NCBI GenBank assembly: GCA_964582055.1
Contig: CAZOPT010000009.1
Span: 1 to 27,401, forward strand
Source of the DNA: JBKSMP01 sp964582055
GTDB lineage: Bacteria; Verrucomicrobiota; Verrucomicrobiia; Opitutales; UBA9783
Length of the DNA: 27,401 nt
Direction of reading: 5' to 3'
The first letter of the stretch is position 1, and each line of letters begins with the position of its first letter. A program made the translations under genes and the position numbers. The notes under the pieces are model-generated. The model searched no databases, was not told the DNA's origin, and was given only the letters and a program-made list of their open reading frames with translations. This document shows positions 16,439-24,103 of the stretch, piece by piece.

Positions 16439-17516
16439 AAGACACCTCCTTTAACCCTTTTTTTAAGGATAAATTTGAAATTTTTGAGAAAAAAGATCGT
16501 ACAACATCGGCACGTACACAATTTTCATCTTTTATCAAACAATTATTTAGACAAAATTCTTTGAGACTCATTGAGGGCATCATATTCCAAAGTGCATTTA
16601 AACTTTCTGGCTTTACGCCATTAATAAGTTTCAAATCTATAGCCATCCGTACCAAAGATAACAAATTCATTGACTCCTCAAAATTTAACTCAAAACAATT
16701 TTTCAACAATCCCAAGGAACGTCCGATACTATCTTTTAAAAAACTTGTATTTTGCTGAAAAATTTCATACCGCGTACGCATTTCCACTTTAACCAAATAA
16801 CGCATTTGTTGATCCACATGATCCAACAATTCCGATTCACTACAACCCAAAGCGGTTTTATTGGTAATCAAAAACAAATGACCTAAAGGCTTGGAATTAA
16901 CCATCTGTTGAGCTGTTATGCCCAAAGCCATTTCATTTAAAGCCTCTGTAACCTGCGGAGTTTTTTGAACAAAACCTATTCCAGGTAAATGTGCAGTTAC
17001 CATTATGGCTAATCCATTACCATAAGTTTCAGGTTCGCAGGTTGCATATCCCATTTTAGGATCAAAAGTATACAAAAGTAAAGATTCCAATTGCGAATCT
17101 AATACATCCAACTTTTTCCAAATACGCTTTAAATTCCACAATTGTGTACATACATGCAAACGCAGATGATCTCCATCATTACTTACACACCAATACTGTT
17201 CTTTGCGATTTAACCAAATCCGCGTTTCATCGCATGGATTCTGCAAACAACAAAGCATTTTCAAAAGCGATCTTTCATGTTCAGAACACTTACTCCAATC
17301 AAAACTTACAAAATCCTTCAAAAATGTGGGCAAAACTTGTATCGCTTCTTGTATCTGATCAGTTATCTTATTTTTCTGCTCTGACGTTGCTTGATCTGAA
17401 AAAGGAAATCCATTAAGATTTCTTGATAAACGAACATGACTTCGTAACCAAACAGCTTGCTTAGAACCCTTTGTCTGATTCACCCAAAAATCATGTATAT
17501 CCAACTTTGTTTGCAT
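16428..17516 (-). CDS. McsB-family protein, probably inactive as arginine kinase
   Basis: The protein aligns along its length with McsB, the protein-arginine kinase that marks substrates for ClpCP. Shared landmarks are VRLSRNLNGFPF, a NEEDH-like DHLRLH, FDPKMGY, HLPGI, ITNKTALGCSESEL, and the helical C-terminal part. Key catalytic positions differ. The nucleotide-binding SxRxR is SHVR with His for the first Arg (25-29). NEEDH is NDGDH, with Gly for the catalytic Glu (113-117). The reactive-Cys motif TSCPTN is ATCEPE (158-163), and GLRAS has lost its Arg (GLAIM, 168-172). I infer a pseudokinase, perhaps an adaptor. Length 362 aa is normal and the frame is intact. Neither mcsA nor ctsR is present in the window. 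Confidence 0.8.
   Translation of the reverse strand: MQTKLDIHDFWVNQTKGSKQAVWLRSHVRLSRNLNGFPFSDQATSEQKNKITDQIQEAIQVLPTFLKDFVSFDWSKCSEHERSLLKMLCCLQNPCDETRIWLNRKEQYWCVSNDGDHLRLHVCTQLWNLKRIWKKLDVLDSQLESLLLYTFDPKMGYATCEPETYGNGLAIMVTAHLPGIGFVQKTPQVTEALNEMALGITAQQMVNSKPLGHLFLITNKTALGCSESELLDHVDQQMRYLVKVEMRTRYEIFQQNTSFLKDSIGRSLGLLKNCFELNFEESMNLLSLVRMAIDLKLINGVKPESLNALWNMMPSMSLKEFCLNNCLIKDENCVRADVVRSFFSKISNLSLKKGLKEVSYAS
16443..16452 (-). promoter_or_regulatory. Strong Shine-Dalgarno sequence of clpC
   Basis: The minus strand reads AAAGGAGGTG inside the last codons of mcsB. Six bases separate GGAGG from the clpC ATG (16436-16438). It is the only full-length Shine-Dalgarno match I found ahead of any gene in the window. 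It supports this start codon. Confidence 0.85.
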
Positions 17517-17524
17517 AATTCTTC

Positions 17525-17568
17525 AAGTCTTGTTATCATGCCTATTTTGTTTCTAACAAGCAAGACTT
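17525..17568 (-). promoter_or_regulatory. Inverted repeat in the mcsB-clpC promoter region
   Basis: On the minus strand AAGTCTTG-CTTGTTA (17554-17568) is mirrored by TAACAAGACTT (17525-17535), with a 4-nt insertion in the left arm. Between them lies a weak promoter, TTGCTT then CATGAT at a 17-nt spacing. The right arm sits 9 nt before the mcsB start (17514-17516). The repeat could be an operator or a 5' hairpin. It is neither a CIRCE element nor the usual CtsR box. Confidence 0.35.
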
Positions 17569-17570
17569 TA

Positions 17571-17612
17571 ATAAATAAAAACGGTGCTTTCTTTCAAAAC
17601 TTTAAAGAAAAG
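17571..17612 (-). terminator. Possible terminator after rmuC
   Basis: On the minus strand CTTT-T-CTTT pairs with AAAGAAAG around a 9-nt loop. A GTTTTTATTT tract follows four bases later. The stem is weak, but its position fits the end of the nusB-ftsY-rmuC operon. Confidence 0.35.
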
Positions 17613-17614
17613 TG

Positions 17615-18895
17615 TTATTTCTCAAGATTTTCTTCAAAACTTCTCTTGATTTTTAAACCCTTATTACTTTCTTTTAAGGTAATTTCCAAAGCTTCCGGGA
17701 ATTGTAATTCTAAATTTTTCTTAGAAAAAGCATTTAATTTACGTGCTGCAGGCAACATACGCGCTTCCAAAGAACCTAAGACCTGATTAAAACTTTCAAC
17801 CGTTTTTTCTAAATTTTTTCGCAAATCTTGAAAATAAGCCACAAAATTAACCATTCGTTCATATAACTCACTACCTAACCGCTCAACGGCCTTAACCTCC
17901 TCAAGCATTTTATTTTGACGCCAACCATAATGGATCGCCTTCAATAAAGCAATAAGTGTTGTCGGTGTCGCAAAGACAACATTGTGCCTGCAAGCATACT
18001 CAATCAACTCACTATCTGCTTGCAATGCGTGACTAAATATCCATTCACCCGGAAAAAATAAAACAACAAAATCTGCAGAATGCTCAAATTGTGCCCCATA
18101 ATTCTTAGCACTTAATTTCGTAACAAGCTCACGAATTCTTAGACAGGCATTTTTAAGAATTTTCTGTTGAGTTACTTCATCCTTTTGTTCTTGTAAGGCT
18201 ACTAAATAATCTTCTAATTGTGGTGTTTTAGCATCTACAATAACGCAACGATCATTGGGCAAACGAATAACCATATCCGGACGAAAGGCTCCTTCTTGTA
18301 CTGAAACCTGCACATTAAAATCAACGTATTCCAACATACCTGCTACTTCCACAACACGACGTAATTGCAGTTCTCCCCAACGCCCTCTTTGATTAGGATT
18401 ACAAAACGCATGCGTCAATAAATCTGTCTTATTTTCCAACTTTACCTGTACTTGAGTAAGTTGCTGTAACTGCTCTTTAAATGTAATATCAGTCTGTTGA
18501 CGTCCACGCTCTAATTGTTCTACTTTTTCCGTAAAACGCTCCAAATCCACCTTTAACGGCTCCATCATTTTTTCTAAAATGATCCGTTGATTACTTAAGG
18601 CATCTTTTGCTTCTGTACTATATTGTTTAACACCTTGTTCCGCTAATTGTACAAAAGCTTGAGCATTTTCTTTAAACAATTCGAGAGAAACAGCCTTAAA
18701 TTGGTGCGACAAACGCTCTTCTAAACCTTCCAACTGCTGCCGATAATTCTGTGTAATAACACGTTCTGCAGCTAATTCTGCCTGCCAACGAATGGCCATT
18801 TCATGCTCTTGGTCGTATTTACGGGCACACTCTAAACGGTTTCTAAAAAACAGCCAAGTACCTAAGACACCAATACCTATACCAAAAAAAATCAT
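17615..18895 (-). CDS. rmuC: DNA recombination protein RmuC
   Basis: RmuC proteins limit rearrangements at inverted repeats and have a predicted nuclease core; recent work also ties some to phage defence. The N-terminus is a single membrane anchor (FFGIGIGVLGTWLFF). A long coiled coil (about residues 25-160) follows. The conserved core has NQRGRWGELQLRRVVEVAGM, RPDMVIRLPND and VIVDAKTPQLEDY, the last two carrying the restriction-fold Asp/Lys residues. VVLFFPGEWIFSHALQ and TPTTLIALLKAIHYGWRQ complete the pattern. Length 426 aa is typical. Its ATG directly abuts the ftsY stop (TAAATG), so it is the last gene of the operon. Confidence 0.93.
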   Translation of the reverse strand: MIFFGIGIGVLGTWLFFRNRLECARKYDQEHEMAIRWQAELAAERVITQNYRQQLEGLEERLSHQFKAVSLELFKENAQAFVQLAEQGVKQYSTEAKDALSNQRIILEKMMEPLKVDLERFTEKVEQLERGRQQTDITFKEQLQQLTQVQVKLENKTDLLTHAFCNPNQRGRWGELQLRRVVEVAGMLEYVDFNVQVSVQEGAFRPDMVIRLPNDRCVIVDAKTPQLEDYLVALQEQKDEVTQQKILKNACLRIRELVTKLSAKNYGAQFEHSADFVVLFFPGEWIFSHALQADSELIEYACRHNVVFATPTTLIALLKAIHYGWRQNKMLEEVKAVERLGSELYERMVNFVAYFQDLRKNLEKTVESFNQVLGSLEARMLPAARKLNAFSKKNLELQFPEALEITLKESNKGLKIKRSFEENLEK

Positions 18896-19816
18896 TTATA
18901 CTTCTACTTTGCGTTCGCCAACAATGGCATCCACATAAGCATTTATGGAAAATGCTTGTAAGTCTTCCGGAGATTCCCCTAAACCAATATAATAAATCGG
19001 AACGTTTAAAGCATTATAAATACCCACAAGCGCTCCACCTTTACTAGAACCATCTAATTTAGTTACAATAAGACCGGTTAATCCAACCGCTTCATGAAAA
19101 AGTTTTGCTTGCTCAATCGAATTCGTACCTAAAGATCCATCAATAACCAACCAGCGATGCTGAGGAAATTGTTCGCCACACTTTTTTAAAACACGAACCA
19201 TTTTCTTTAATTCTTCCATCAAGCCTATCTTATTATGCAAACGACCTGCCGTATCCAATAAAACCCAACGACACTCCCGATGCCTACCAGCCTGACAAAC
19301 ATCGTAGGCAACAGCTGCAGCATCAGCCCCTTGATGACTGCCCACACAATCCAATTCTAAGCGATTGGCCCAAATTTTTAATTGTTGATCTGCTGCAGCA
19401 CGAAAGGTATCACAAGAACCTAACAAAACTTTATCACCAACATTTTTCCAATTATAGCCCAATTTAGCAGCTGTCGTGGTTTTCCCAACACCATTAATCC
19501 CCAACAATAAAACGACCTGCAAACCCTTCTCCAAGTCTTCTAAACGCCCTTCAGAACCTTGCAAAAGATCTTTTAAAACCTGCCTTAACGTTTCAGCACC
19601 ATCTAATTTTTGATCTTTTGAAATCTGACGCATGCGTTTTAAAATTTCTTCAACAACAACAGGACCGAAATCAGCACTGTATAAGCTAGCTTCAAAACGC
19701 TCCCAATCTTCTTCTGAAATTAAAGTTTTTGAAAAAATGCTTACTAAACCAGAAAATAACTGCTTTTTTGTCTTAACCAAACCATCTTTAAAGCACTTAA
19801 AAATATTAAAAATCAT
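18896..19816 (-). CDS. ftsY: SRP receptor FtsY
   Basis: FtsY is the membrane-associated GTPase that docks the Ffh-SRP complex. The N domain is followed by P-loop GINGVGKTTTAAKLG (about residues 109-123), then DTFRAAADQQLK, DTAGRLH, TKLDGSSKGG and a C-terminal GLGESPEDLQAF. The long acidic A domain of E. coli FtsY is absent; at 306 aa the protein is the compact form. The start overlaps the nusB stop as ATGA. Its partner gene ffh is at the other end of the window, not in the same operon. Confidence 0.95.
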   Translation of the reverse strand: MIFNIFKCFKDGLVKTKKQLFSGLVSIFSKTLISEEDWERFEASLYSADFGPVVVEEILKRMRQISKDQKLDGAETLRQVLKDLLQGSEGRLEDLEKGLQVVLLLGINGVGKTTTAAKLGYNWKNVGDKVLLGSCDTFRAAADQQLKIWANRLELDCVGSHQGADAAAVAYDVCQAGRHRECRWVLLDTAGRLHNKIGLMEELKKMVRVLKKCGEQFPQHRWLVIDGSLGTNSIEQAKLFHEAVGLTGLIVTKLDGSSKGGALVGIYNALNVPIYYIGLGESPEDLQAFSINAYVDAIVGERKVEV

Positions 19817-20274
19817 TTTATAGTTTCCTTCGACAAATAATCTAAAATACCATTAATAAAACGTTTCGCATCATCTGAAGAGTAAATTTTGCTCAACTCT
19901 ATTGCTTCATTAATGACGACTGGAGCGGGTGTTTTTACAAAAAAAAGTTCGTAAATGGCTAAACGTAAAATTGCCAAATCCATTTTAGCTATGCGTGAAA
20001 AAGACCAATTTTTTGCACAATTACGAATCTTTTCATCTAAAACATCAACGTAATTTGAAACACCCTTTAAACAGTTTAAAACAAAATCAGCCTGCAAAAT
20101 CTCTTCTTCTACTTCCTCATGTTTTTCCTCGCAATAAACAGCAAACACCTCTTCCACTGACAAATCCCGCTGCATTTCCCACATGTAAAGGCATTCTACA
20201 ATGCATTGCCGTTGCCGTTGCCGTTTCGAAAATTTAGTCTTAAGGCCTATTTGATTGTCTATCCCACCTTCCAT
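19813..20274 (-). CDS. nusB: Transcription antitermination factor NusB
   Basis: NusB binds boxA RNA together with ribosomal protein S10 and supports rRNA transcription. The all-helical family pattern is visible: RQCIVECLYMWEMQRDLS near the N-terminus, NCAKNWSFSRIAKMDLAILRLAIYEL in the centre, and PAPVVINEAIELSKIYSSDDAKRFINGILD at the end. Length 153 aa is normal. A short Arg-Gln repeat (RQRQRQ) at about residues 19-24 is encoded by three copies of a hexamer. It leads the nusB-ftsY-rmuC operon. Confidence 0.93.
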   Translation of the reverse strand: MEGGIDNQIGLKTKFSKRQRQRQCIVECLYMWEMQRDLSVEEVFAVYCEEKHEEVEEEILQADFVLNCLKGVSNYVDVLDEKIRNCAKNWSFSRIAKMDLAILRLAIYELFFVKTPAPVVINEAIELSKIYSSDDAKRFINGILDYLSKETIK

Positions 20275-20284
20275 AAACTAATTC

Positions 20285-20313
20285 ATGAAACTATTCCAAA
20301 ATCAGCTTGTCAA
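20285..20313 (-). promoter_or_regulatory. Promoter of nusB-ftsY-rmuC
   Basis: On the minus strand a perfect TTGACA (20308-20313), a 17-nt spacer and TTTCAT (20285-20290) are followed after 10 nt by the nusB ATG. The predicted leader is only about 3-4 nt, with no Shine-Dalgarno sequence. Confidence 0.5.
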
Positions 20314-20417
20314 TATTTAAGCGCTTATTTTATGTCATTTTTTTACTAAATTTCTAATTAAATTCTACAAACTCATACTCTCTAAAATCAAAAAAATAAT
20401 TTTTAGTGAAAAAGGGC

Positions 20418-20446
20418 TTGCCAAGAAGCTCAAGTTCCATTTTTAT
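20418..20446 (+). promoter_or_regulatory. Promoter of tRNA-Leu
   Basis: TTGCCA (20418-20423; five of six), a 17-nt spacer and TTTTAT (20441-20446; four of six) precede the tRNA by about 25 nt. The rest of the gap 20275-20471 holds no recognisable gene. Confidence 0.45.
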
Positions 20447-20471
20447 AGGTTTCAGTTTTTAATAAAATGTT

Positions 20472-20558
20472 GCCTGGATGGCGGAATTGGCAGACGCGCT
20501 GGACTCAAAATCCAGTTCTTTCACGAGAGTGAGGGTTCGACCCCCTCTCCAGGTACCA
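20472..20558 (+). tRNA. tRNA-Leu (anticodon CAA)
   Basis: An 87-nt class II tRNA with long variable arm. The acceptor stem GCCTGGA pairs with TCCAGGT, with a G:T wobble at 1:72. The anticodon stem is CTGGA/TCCAG around CTCAAAA, giving anticodon CAA, which reads UUG. The T-arm has GGTTCGACC. The CCA end is encoded. It is convergent with the tsaB-like gene. Confidence 0.95.
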
Positions 20559-20667
20559 AAATGGATTGTTGGATTTTGGCCGCAAATTAATTAAATTTTT
20601 ATTTTGATTTTTGTAAGCTTGCAAATAAAAAGATTAAGCAACTTCTAACGATATTTTAATTCTCATC

Positions 20668-21225
20668 TTAAACAACAAAAACTTCTGGCAAAAGACCTTG
20701 CTGCCAAGGAAGTGTTTTCGTTAACAAAGGCAAGCAATCTTGCACAGAAAACTCAAATAAAGGATAGTTTTTAGGTAAACAGGGATGTGGCAACCAAACA
20801 GCAGTCGCTTTTTCTATTTCAGAAGCTTCATGTATAGTCCATTCAGCCCCCAAGCACAAAGTCGTTGTTAAGTTGACTCGGGCACAAATAATAGGTTCAC
20901 TATCAGGTTGTTTTTGAACTAAGTAAGCACGGACAAAATGTAACTGATCACACGTAAAAATCTGACTAAGCTGTAATTTACCTAATGCTAGACAAGTACG
21001 CAGAAAGGCACATAAAGCACGAACACCTAAAGTTGAACCCGGACCATTCAGCAAAAAAACAGAAAGTTGTTCGAATTTACAGAGCTCTAAACAAGGGTTT
21101 AAAGCCTTATATAAATCATCCGACAAATTACCTTCTTGTTCTTGGCAACAAAGCCATTTATCATTGCGAGCCAACCCTAATTGGTAACGATTAAATCCAG
21201 CCGATAAAAACAAACTATCACTCAC
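20668..21225 (-). CDS. Divergent TsaB-like protein (tRNA t6A synthesis)
   Basis: TsaB is the inactive partner of TsaD in making N6-threonylcarbamoyladenosine on ANN-decoding tRNAs. The best evidence is NGPGSTLGVRALCAFLRTCLAL (about residues 59-80), which matches the TsaB GPGSFTGLRIG helix segment. The N-terminal strand SLFLSAGFNRYQLGL also fits. Elsewhere similarity is faint, and 185 aa is shorter than usual (about 220-230). The start is GTG, overlapping obgE by 8 nt. It ends the pilT-clpP-obgE run. The operon context fits a housekeeping role, but I am only moderately sure. Confidence 0.55.
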   Translation of the reverse strand: MSDSLFLSAGFNRYQLGLARNDKWLCCQEQEGNLSDDLYKALNPCLELCKFEQLSVFLLNGPGSTLGVRALCAFLRTCLALGKLQLSQIFTCDQLHFVRAYLVQKQPDSEPIICARVNLTTTLCLGAEWTIHEASEIEKATAVWLPHPCLPKNYPLFEFSVQDCLPLLTKTLPWQQGLLPEVFVV

Positions 21226-22255
21226 TAGCTAATTCCACATCCGTTTCTACTTCAGGCTCTGGTGGCAACTCAGGAACAAATTGCTGAAATAAATAAGTTC
21301 TTAATTCTGACAACCCCTCTCCACTTGTGCAAGAAATCTCAAAAACAGGCACCGTTTTATGCTTTTTACGGAAAATTTTAATATTTTCAGCAAATTCAGG
21401 CAAATCGCTTTTATTAGCAACAATTACGTAAGGCTTTTCGGTTAAATGAGGACCATAATTATGAAGTTCTTGTCGCAAAATTTCGTAATCTTTCCAAGGT
21501 TCACGTGCATCACTTCCGGCCATATCAATAACATACAACAGGGCTTGGCAACGTTCAATATGACGCAGAAAACGGTACCCAAGCCCCTTGTTTTGACTTG
21601 CACCTTCAATAAGTCCGGGAATATCCGCTAGAAACAAATGTCGATGATTATCGGTTAAGACGCCAACACTTGGGTGCAAAGTTGTAAATGGATAATTAGC
21701 AACTTTAGGTTGCGCATGAGTAAAACAACGGATTAAAGATGACTTTCCGGCATTAGGAAATCCCACTAAACCAATATCTGCTATTGTTTTTAAAATTAGC
21801 TTAAAACGGCCTTCTTCACCCGGTTGCCCCGGTGTTGCTTGCATAGGGGTTTGATTGGTTGCAGACTTAAAATGCAAATTTCCAAGACCACCGCGACCTC
21901 CTTTTAAGATAACCGTACGAGAACCTACTTTTAAAATTTCCGCAATAATTTTCCCTGTAAACACATCCATTATAACAGTACCGGGAGGAACTAAAAGCGT
22001 ACAATCTGCTCCACCTTTTCCGTAACAATCTGACCCCATGCCATTTTGACCATTTTGAGCACGCGCATGGGGTTTATATTTAAAATCTTGCAAATCATTT
22101 ACATGAGGTGAACATTCTAAAATGATATCACCACCTTTTCCACCATCACCACCATCCGGTCCGCCTTTAGGAATAAATTTCTCTCTGCGAAAACTACGAC
22201 AACCATCGCCACCATCACCAGCCTTCCAGATGACTTCTACTTCATCAACAAACAT
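21218..22255 (-). CDS. obgE: GTPase ObgE/CgtA
   Basis: Obg is an essential GTPase acting in 50S ribosome assembly and stress signalling. The glycine-rich Obg domain (about 1-157) shows GDGGDGCRSFRREKFIPKGG and GGKGGDIILE. The G domain has FPNAGKSSLI (P-loop, about 165), the switch segment NYPFTTLHPSVGVL, DIPGLIEGAS, and NKSDLP. The acidic C-terminal tail is short and there is no OCT domain. Length 345 aa is normal. Its ATG overlaps the clpP stop by one base (TAATG). Confidence 0.96.
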   Translation of the reverse strand: MFVDEVEVIWKAGDGGDGCRSFRREKFIPKGGPDGGDGGKGGDIILECSPHVNDLQDFKYKPHARAQNGQNGMGSDCYGKGGADCTLLVPPGTVIMDVFTGKIIAEILKVGSRTVILKGGRGGLGNLHFKSATNQTPMQATPGQPGEEGRFKLILKTIADIGLVGFPNAGKSSLIRCFTHAQPKVANYPFTTLHPSVGVLTDNHRHLFLADIPGLIEGASQNKGLGYRFLRHIERCQALLYVIDMAGSDAREPWKDYEILRQELHNYGPHLTEKPYVIVANKSDLPEFAENIKIFRKKHKTVPVFEISCTSGEGLSELRTYLFQQFVPELPPEPEVETDVELASE

Positions 22256-22848
22256 TACTTGAGTCCTTGTGTAATGATGTGATCAGCCAAACCATAAGCA
22301 ACCGCTTCTTCAGCATTTAAATAGAAATCTCGGTCGGTATCACGTGTAATCTTTTCGAGACTTTGTCCCGAAGCATTCGCTAAAATCTGATTTAATTCGG
22401 CACGTGATTTTTCCATTTCTTGCGCTTGAATGTGAATATCTACTGCAGAAGCCTCAATTTGGCCCATAATTAGCGGTTGATGGATCAAAACACGCGCATG
22501 CGGAAAAAGATAACGATAACCTTTGCGAGCACCACTAAGCAAAATAGAGCCCATACTAGCTGCTAAACCTGTAACAATTACGGAAATAGGTGATTGGATT
22601 AATTGCATCGTATCGTAAATTGCCATACCAGCTGTAATCGATCCACCAGGAGTATTGATATAGAAAGAAATCGGTTTACCTGGATCTTTCAACTCCAAAT
22701 AAATTAATTTTTCTGTTACATCTTTAGCAGACTCATCATTAACTTCGCCCCACAAAAAAACTTTACGTTCATCTAAGAACTTTTTCTGAATAACTGCTTC
22801 AGTTGCACTTACGGCTTTCTTGTCCTCACAATTAGCTTCTTTTTCCAT
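22255..22848 (-). CDS. clpP: ATP-dependent Clp protease proteolytic subunit ClpP
   Basis: ClpP is the tetradecameric serine peptidase that works with ClpC or ClpX. The catalytic Ser is in GLAASMGSILLSGA and the His in ARVLIHQPL; the Asp is in the DTDRDFYLNAEEA region. YINTPGGSITAGMAIYDTM (oxyanion/substrate loop) is intact. Length 197 aa is normal. The N-terminus KKFLDERKVFLWGEV lacks the usual propeptide-like PxV start. Many PVC bacteria carry more than one ClpP, so this need not be the only copy. clpC lies 6 kb away on the same strand. Confidence 0.95.
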   Translation of the reverse strand: MEKEANCEDKKAVSATEAVIQKKFLDERKVFLWGEVNDESAKDVTEKLIYLELKDPGKPISFYINTPGGSITAGMAIYDTMQLIQSPISVIVTGLAASMGSILLSGARKGYRYLFPHARVLIHQPLIMGQIEASAVDIHIQAQEMEKSRAELNQILANASGQSLEKITRDTDRDFYLNAEEAVAYGLADHIITQGLK

Positions 22849-22852
22849 ACTT

Positions 22853-22874
22853 TCTAAAAAAATGCATTTTTAGA
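22853..22874. repeat. AT-rich palindrome between pilT and clpP
   Basis: TCTAAAAA and TTTTTAGA flank AATGCA in the 32-nt gap between pilT and clpP. It could be a weak hairpin or protein site. It has no following T-run on the minus strand, so it is a poor terminator candidate. Confidence 0.3.
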
Positions 22875-22880
22875 GAAAAA

Positions 22881-23996
22881 TCAAAAAGAAAATAAGCCTT
22901 TCTTCTTTAAGGGATTTGTTTGCATCCGAGCTTCCAATTCTTTAGTAAGCAAAGCCTTTGACAAAGCCTCTTCTTGCGTAATTTTTTCTTCCTGCCAAAG
23001 TTGAAATAAATGCTTATCTAAAGGTAACATACCCAAACGTTGATTGGTTTCTAATTCTGTTTGTATACGAAAGACCTTGTTTTCACGGATTAAATTGGCA
23101 ACAGAATCTGAATGCATCATAATCTCAAAAGCGGGTAAACGCCCCATTCCTTCTTTTTTCTTACAAAGAACTTGGGAAATAACACCAATCAAATTCGAAG
23201 CCAATTGAGTACGAACAAGCTCTTTACTGCCTTCTGGGAAAGCATCAATGATACGGTCAACGGTACGTGAAGAACCAGTTGTATGCAGTGTTGACAATAC
23301 CAAATGTCCTGTTTCTGCAGCAGAAACAGCTGCCTCTATAGTTGCCAAATCACGCATCTCTCCAACAAGGATAACGTCCGGATCTTGCCGTAATGCACCC
23401 GCTAAAGCCTTCTGAAAAGAAGCTGTGTCTCGACCTAATTCTCGTTGCGTTATAATACAATGTTTCCGTTGATAAATGTACTCAATAGGATCTTCAATCG
23501 TAATAATATGCTTATTGCAGGTTCCATTAATATAATCGATCATTGCCGCTAACGTTGTAGACTTTCCAGATCCTGTTGGCCCTACAACAAGTAATAATCC
23601 TCTTGGAGAATGCAACAATTCCTTTATTTTTTGTAAGGAATAAGTTGGAAAACCTAATTCATCCAATTGAAATGGCCTTTCTTGAACAAGTCGCAGTACA
23701 ATTCCATAATTATCTTGAGCAAAAAAAACATTCGCACGTAAACGTACTTTTTCGCCTTCAATCTCAGGCTCATAAGCAAAATCTAACTCTTTAGTCACTT
23801 TAAGACTTGTGAACAATCGTTCCGGTACTAATGCCTTCACATATACTTCCAAATCTTCTTTTGATAATGCTGGCATCTCCAAAATGCGTATCGTTCCATC
23901 AATACGAAAAATCGGTTTTTCTTCAAAACGCAAATGAATATCGGAAGCCCGTTCCTGCATCGCCATCTGAACCAAATTCTCTAATCGTACTGCCAT
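22881..23996 (-). CDS. pilT: Type IV pilus retraction ATPase PilT
   Basis: PilT is the hexameric ATPase that depolymerises type IV pili and powers twitching. An N-terminal PAS-like domain has MQERASDIHLRFEEKP. The ATPase core has Walker A GPTGSGKSTTLAAM (about residues 137-150), an Asp box ITIEDPIEYIY, Walker B VILVGEMRDLATI and a His box HLVLSTLHTTGS. The C-terminus has IRENKVFRIQTELETNQRLG, as in PilT rather than PilB. Length 371 aa is typical. No pilin or pilB gene is nearby. It heads the run that includes clpP and obgE. Confidence 0.93.
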   Translation of the reverse strand: MAVRLENLVQMAMQERASDIHLRFEEKPIFRIDGTIRILEMPALSKEDLEVYVKALVPERLFTSLKVTKELDFAYEPEIEGEKVRLRANVFFAQDNYGIVLRLVQERPFQLDELGFPTYSLQKIKELLHSPRGLLLVVGPTGSGKSTTLAAMIDYINGTCNKHIITIEDPIEYIYQRKHCIITQRELGRDTASFQKALAGALRQDPDVILVGEMRDLATIEAAVSAAETGHLVLSTLHTTGSSRTVDRIIDAFPEGSKELVRTQLASNLIGVISQVLCKKKEGMGRLPAFEIMMHSDSVANLIRENKVFRIQTELETNQRLGMLPLDKHLFQLWQEEKITQEEALSKALLTKELEARMQTNPLKKKGLFSF

Positions 23997-24103
23997 GTTT
24001 TTATAAAACGGCAGGTTTGAGAAAAACTACAGCTAAAAATTTTTAAACAATAAGCTTTACTTCTTTGAAAAATTACGGTCTTTTATATGTGGAAGAATTT
24101 ATT

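Noticed and set aside
17525..17568. CIRCE or CtsR operator at mcsB
   Set aside because: Neither TTAGCACTC-N9-GAGTGCTAA nor the direct-repeat CtsR box is present; only an unrelated inverted repeat is seen.
20609..20625. Terminator hairpin downstream of tRNA-Leu / tsaB-like
   Set aside because: TTTGT-AAGCTT-GCAAA is short, includes a wobble pair and has no following T-run on either strand.
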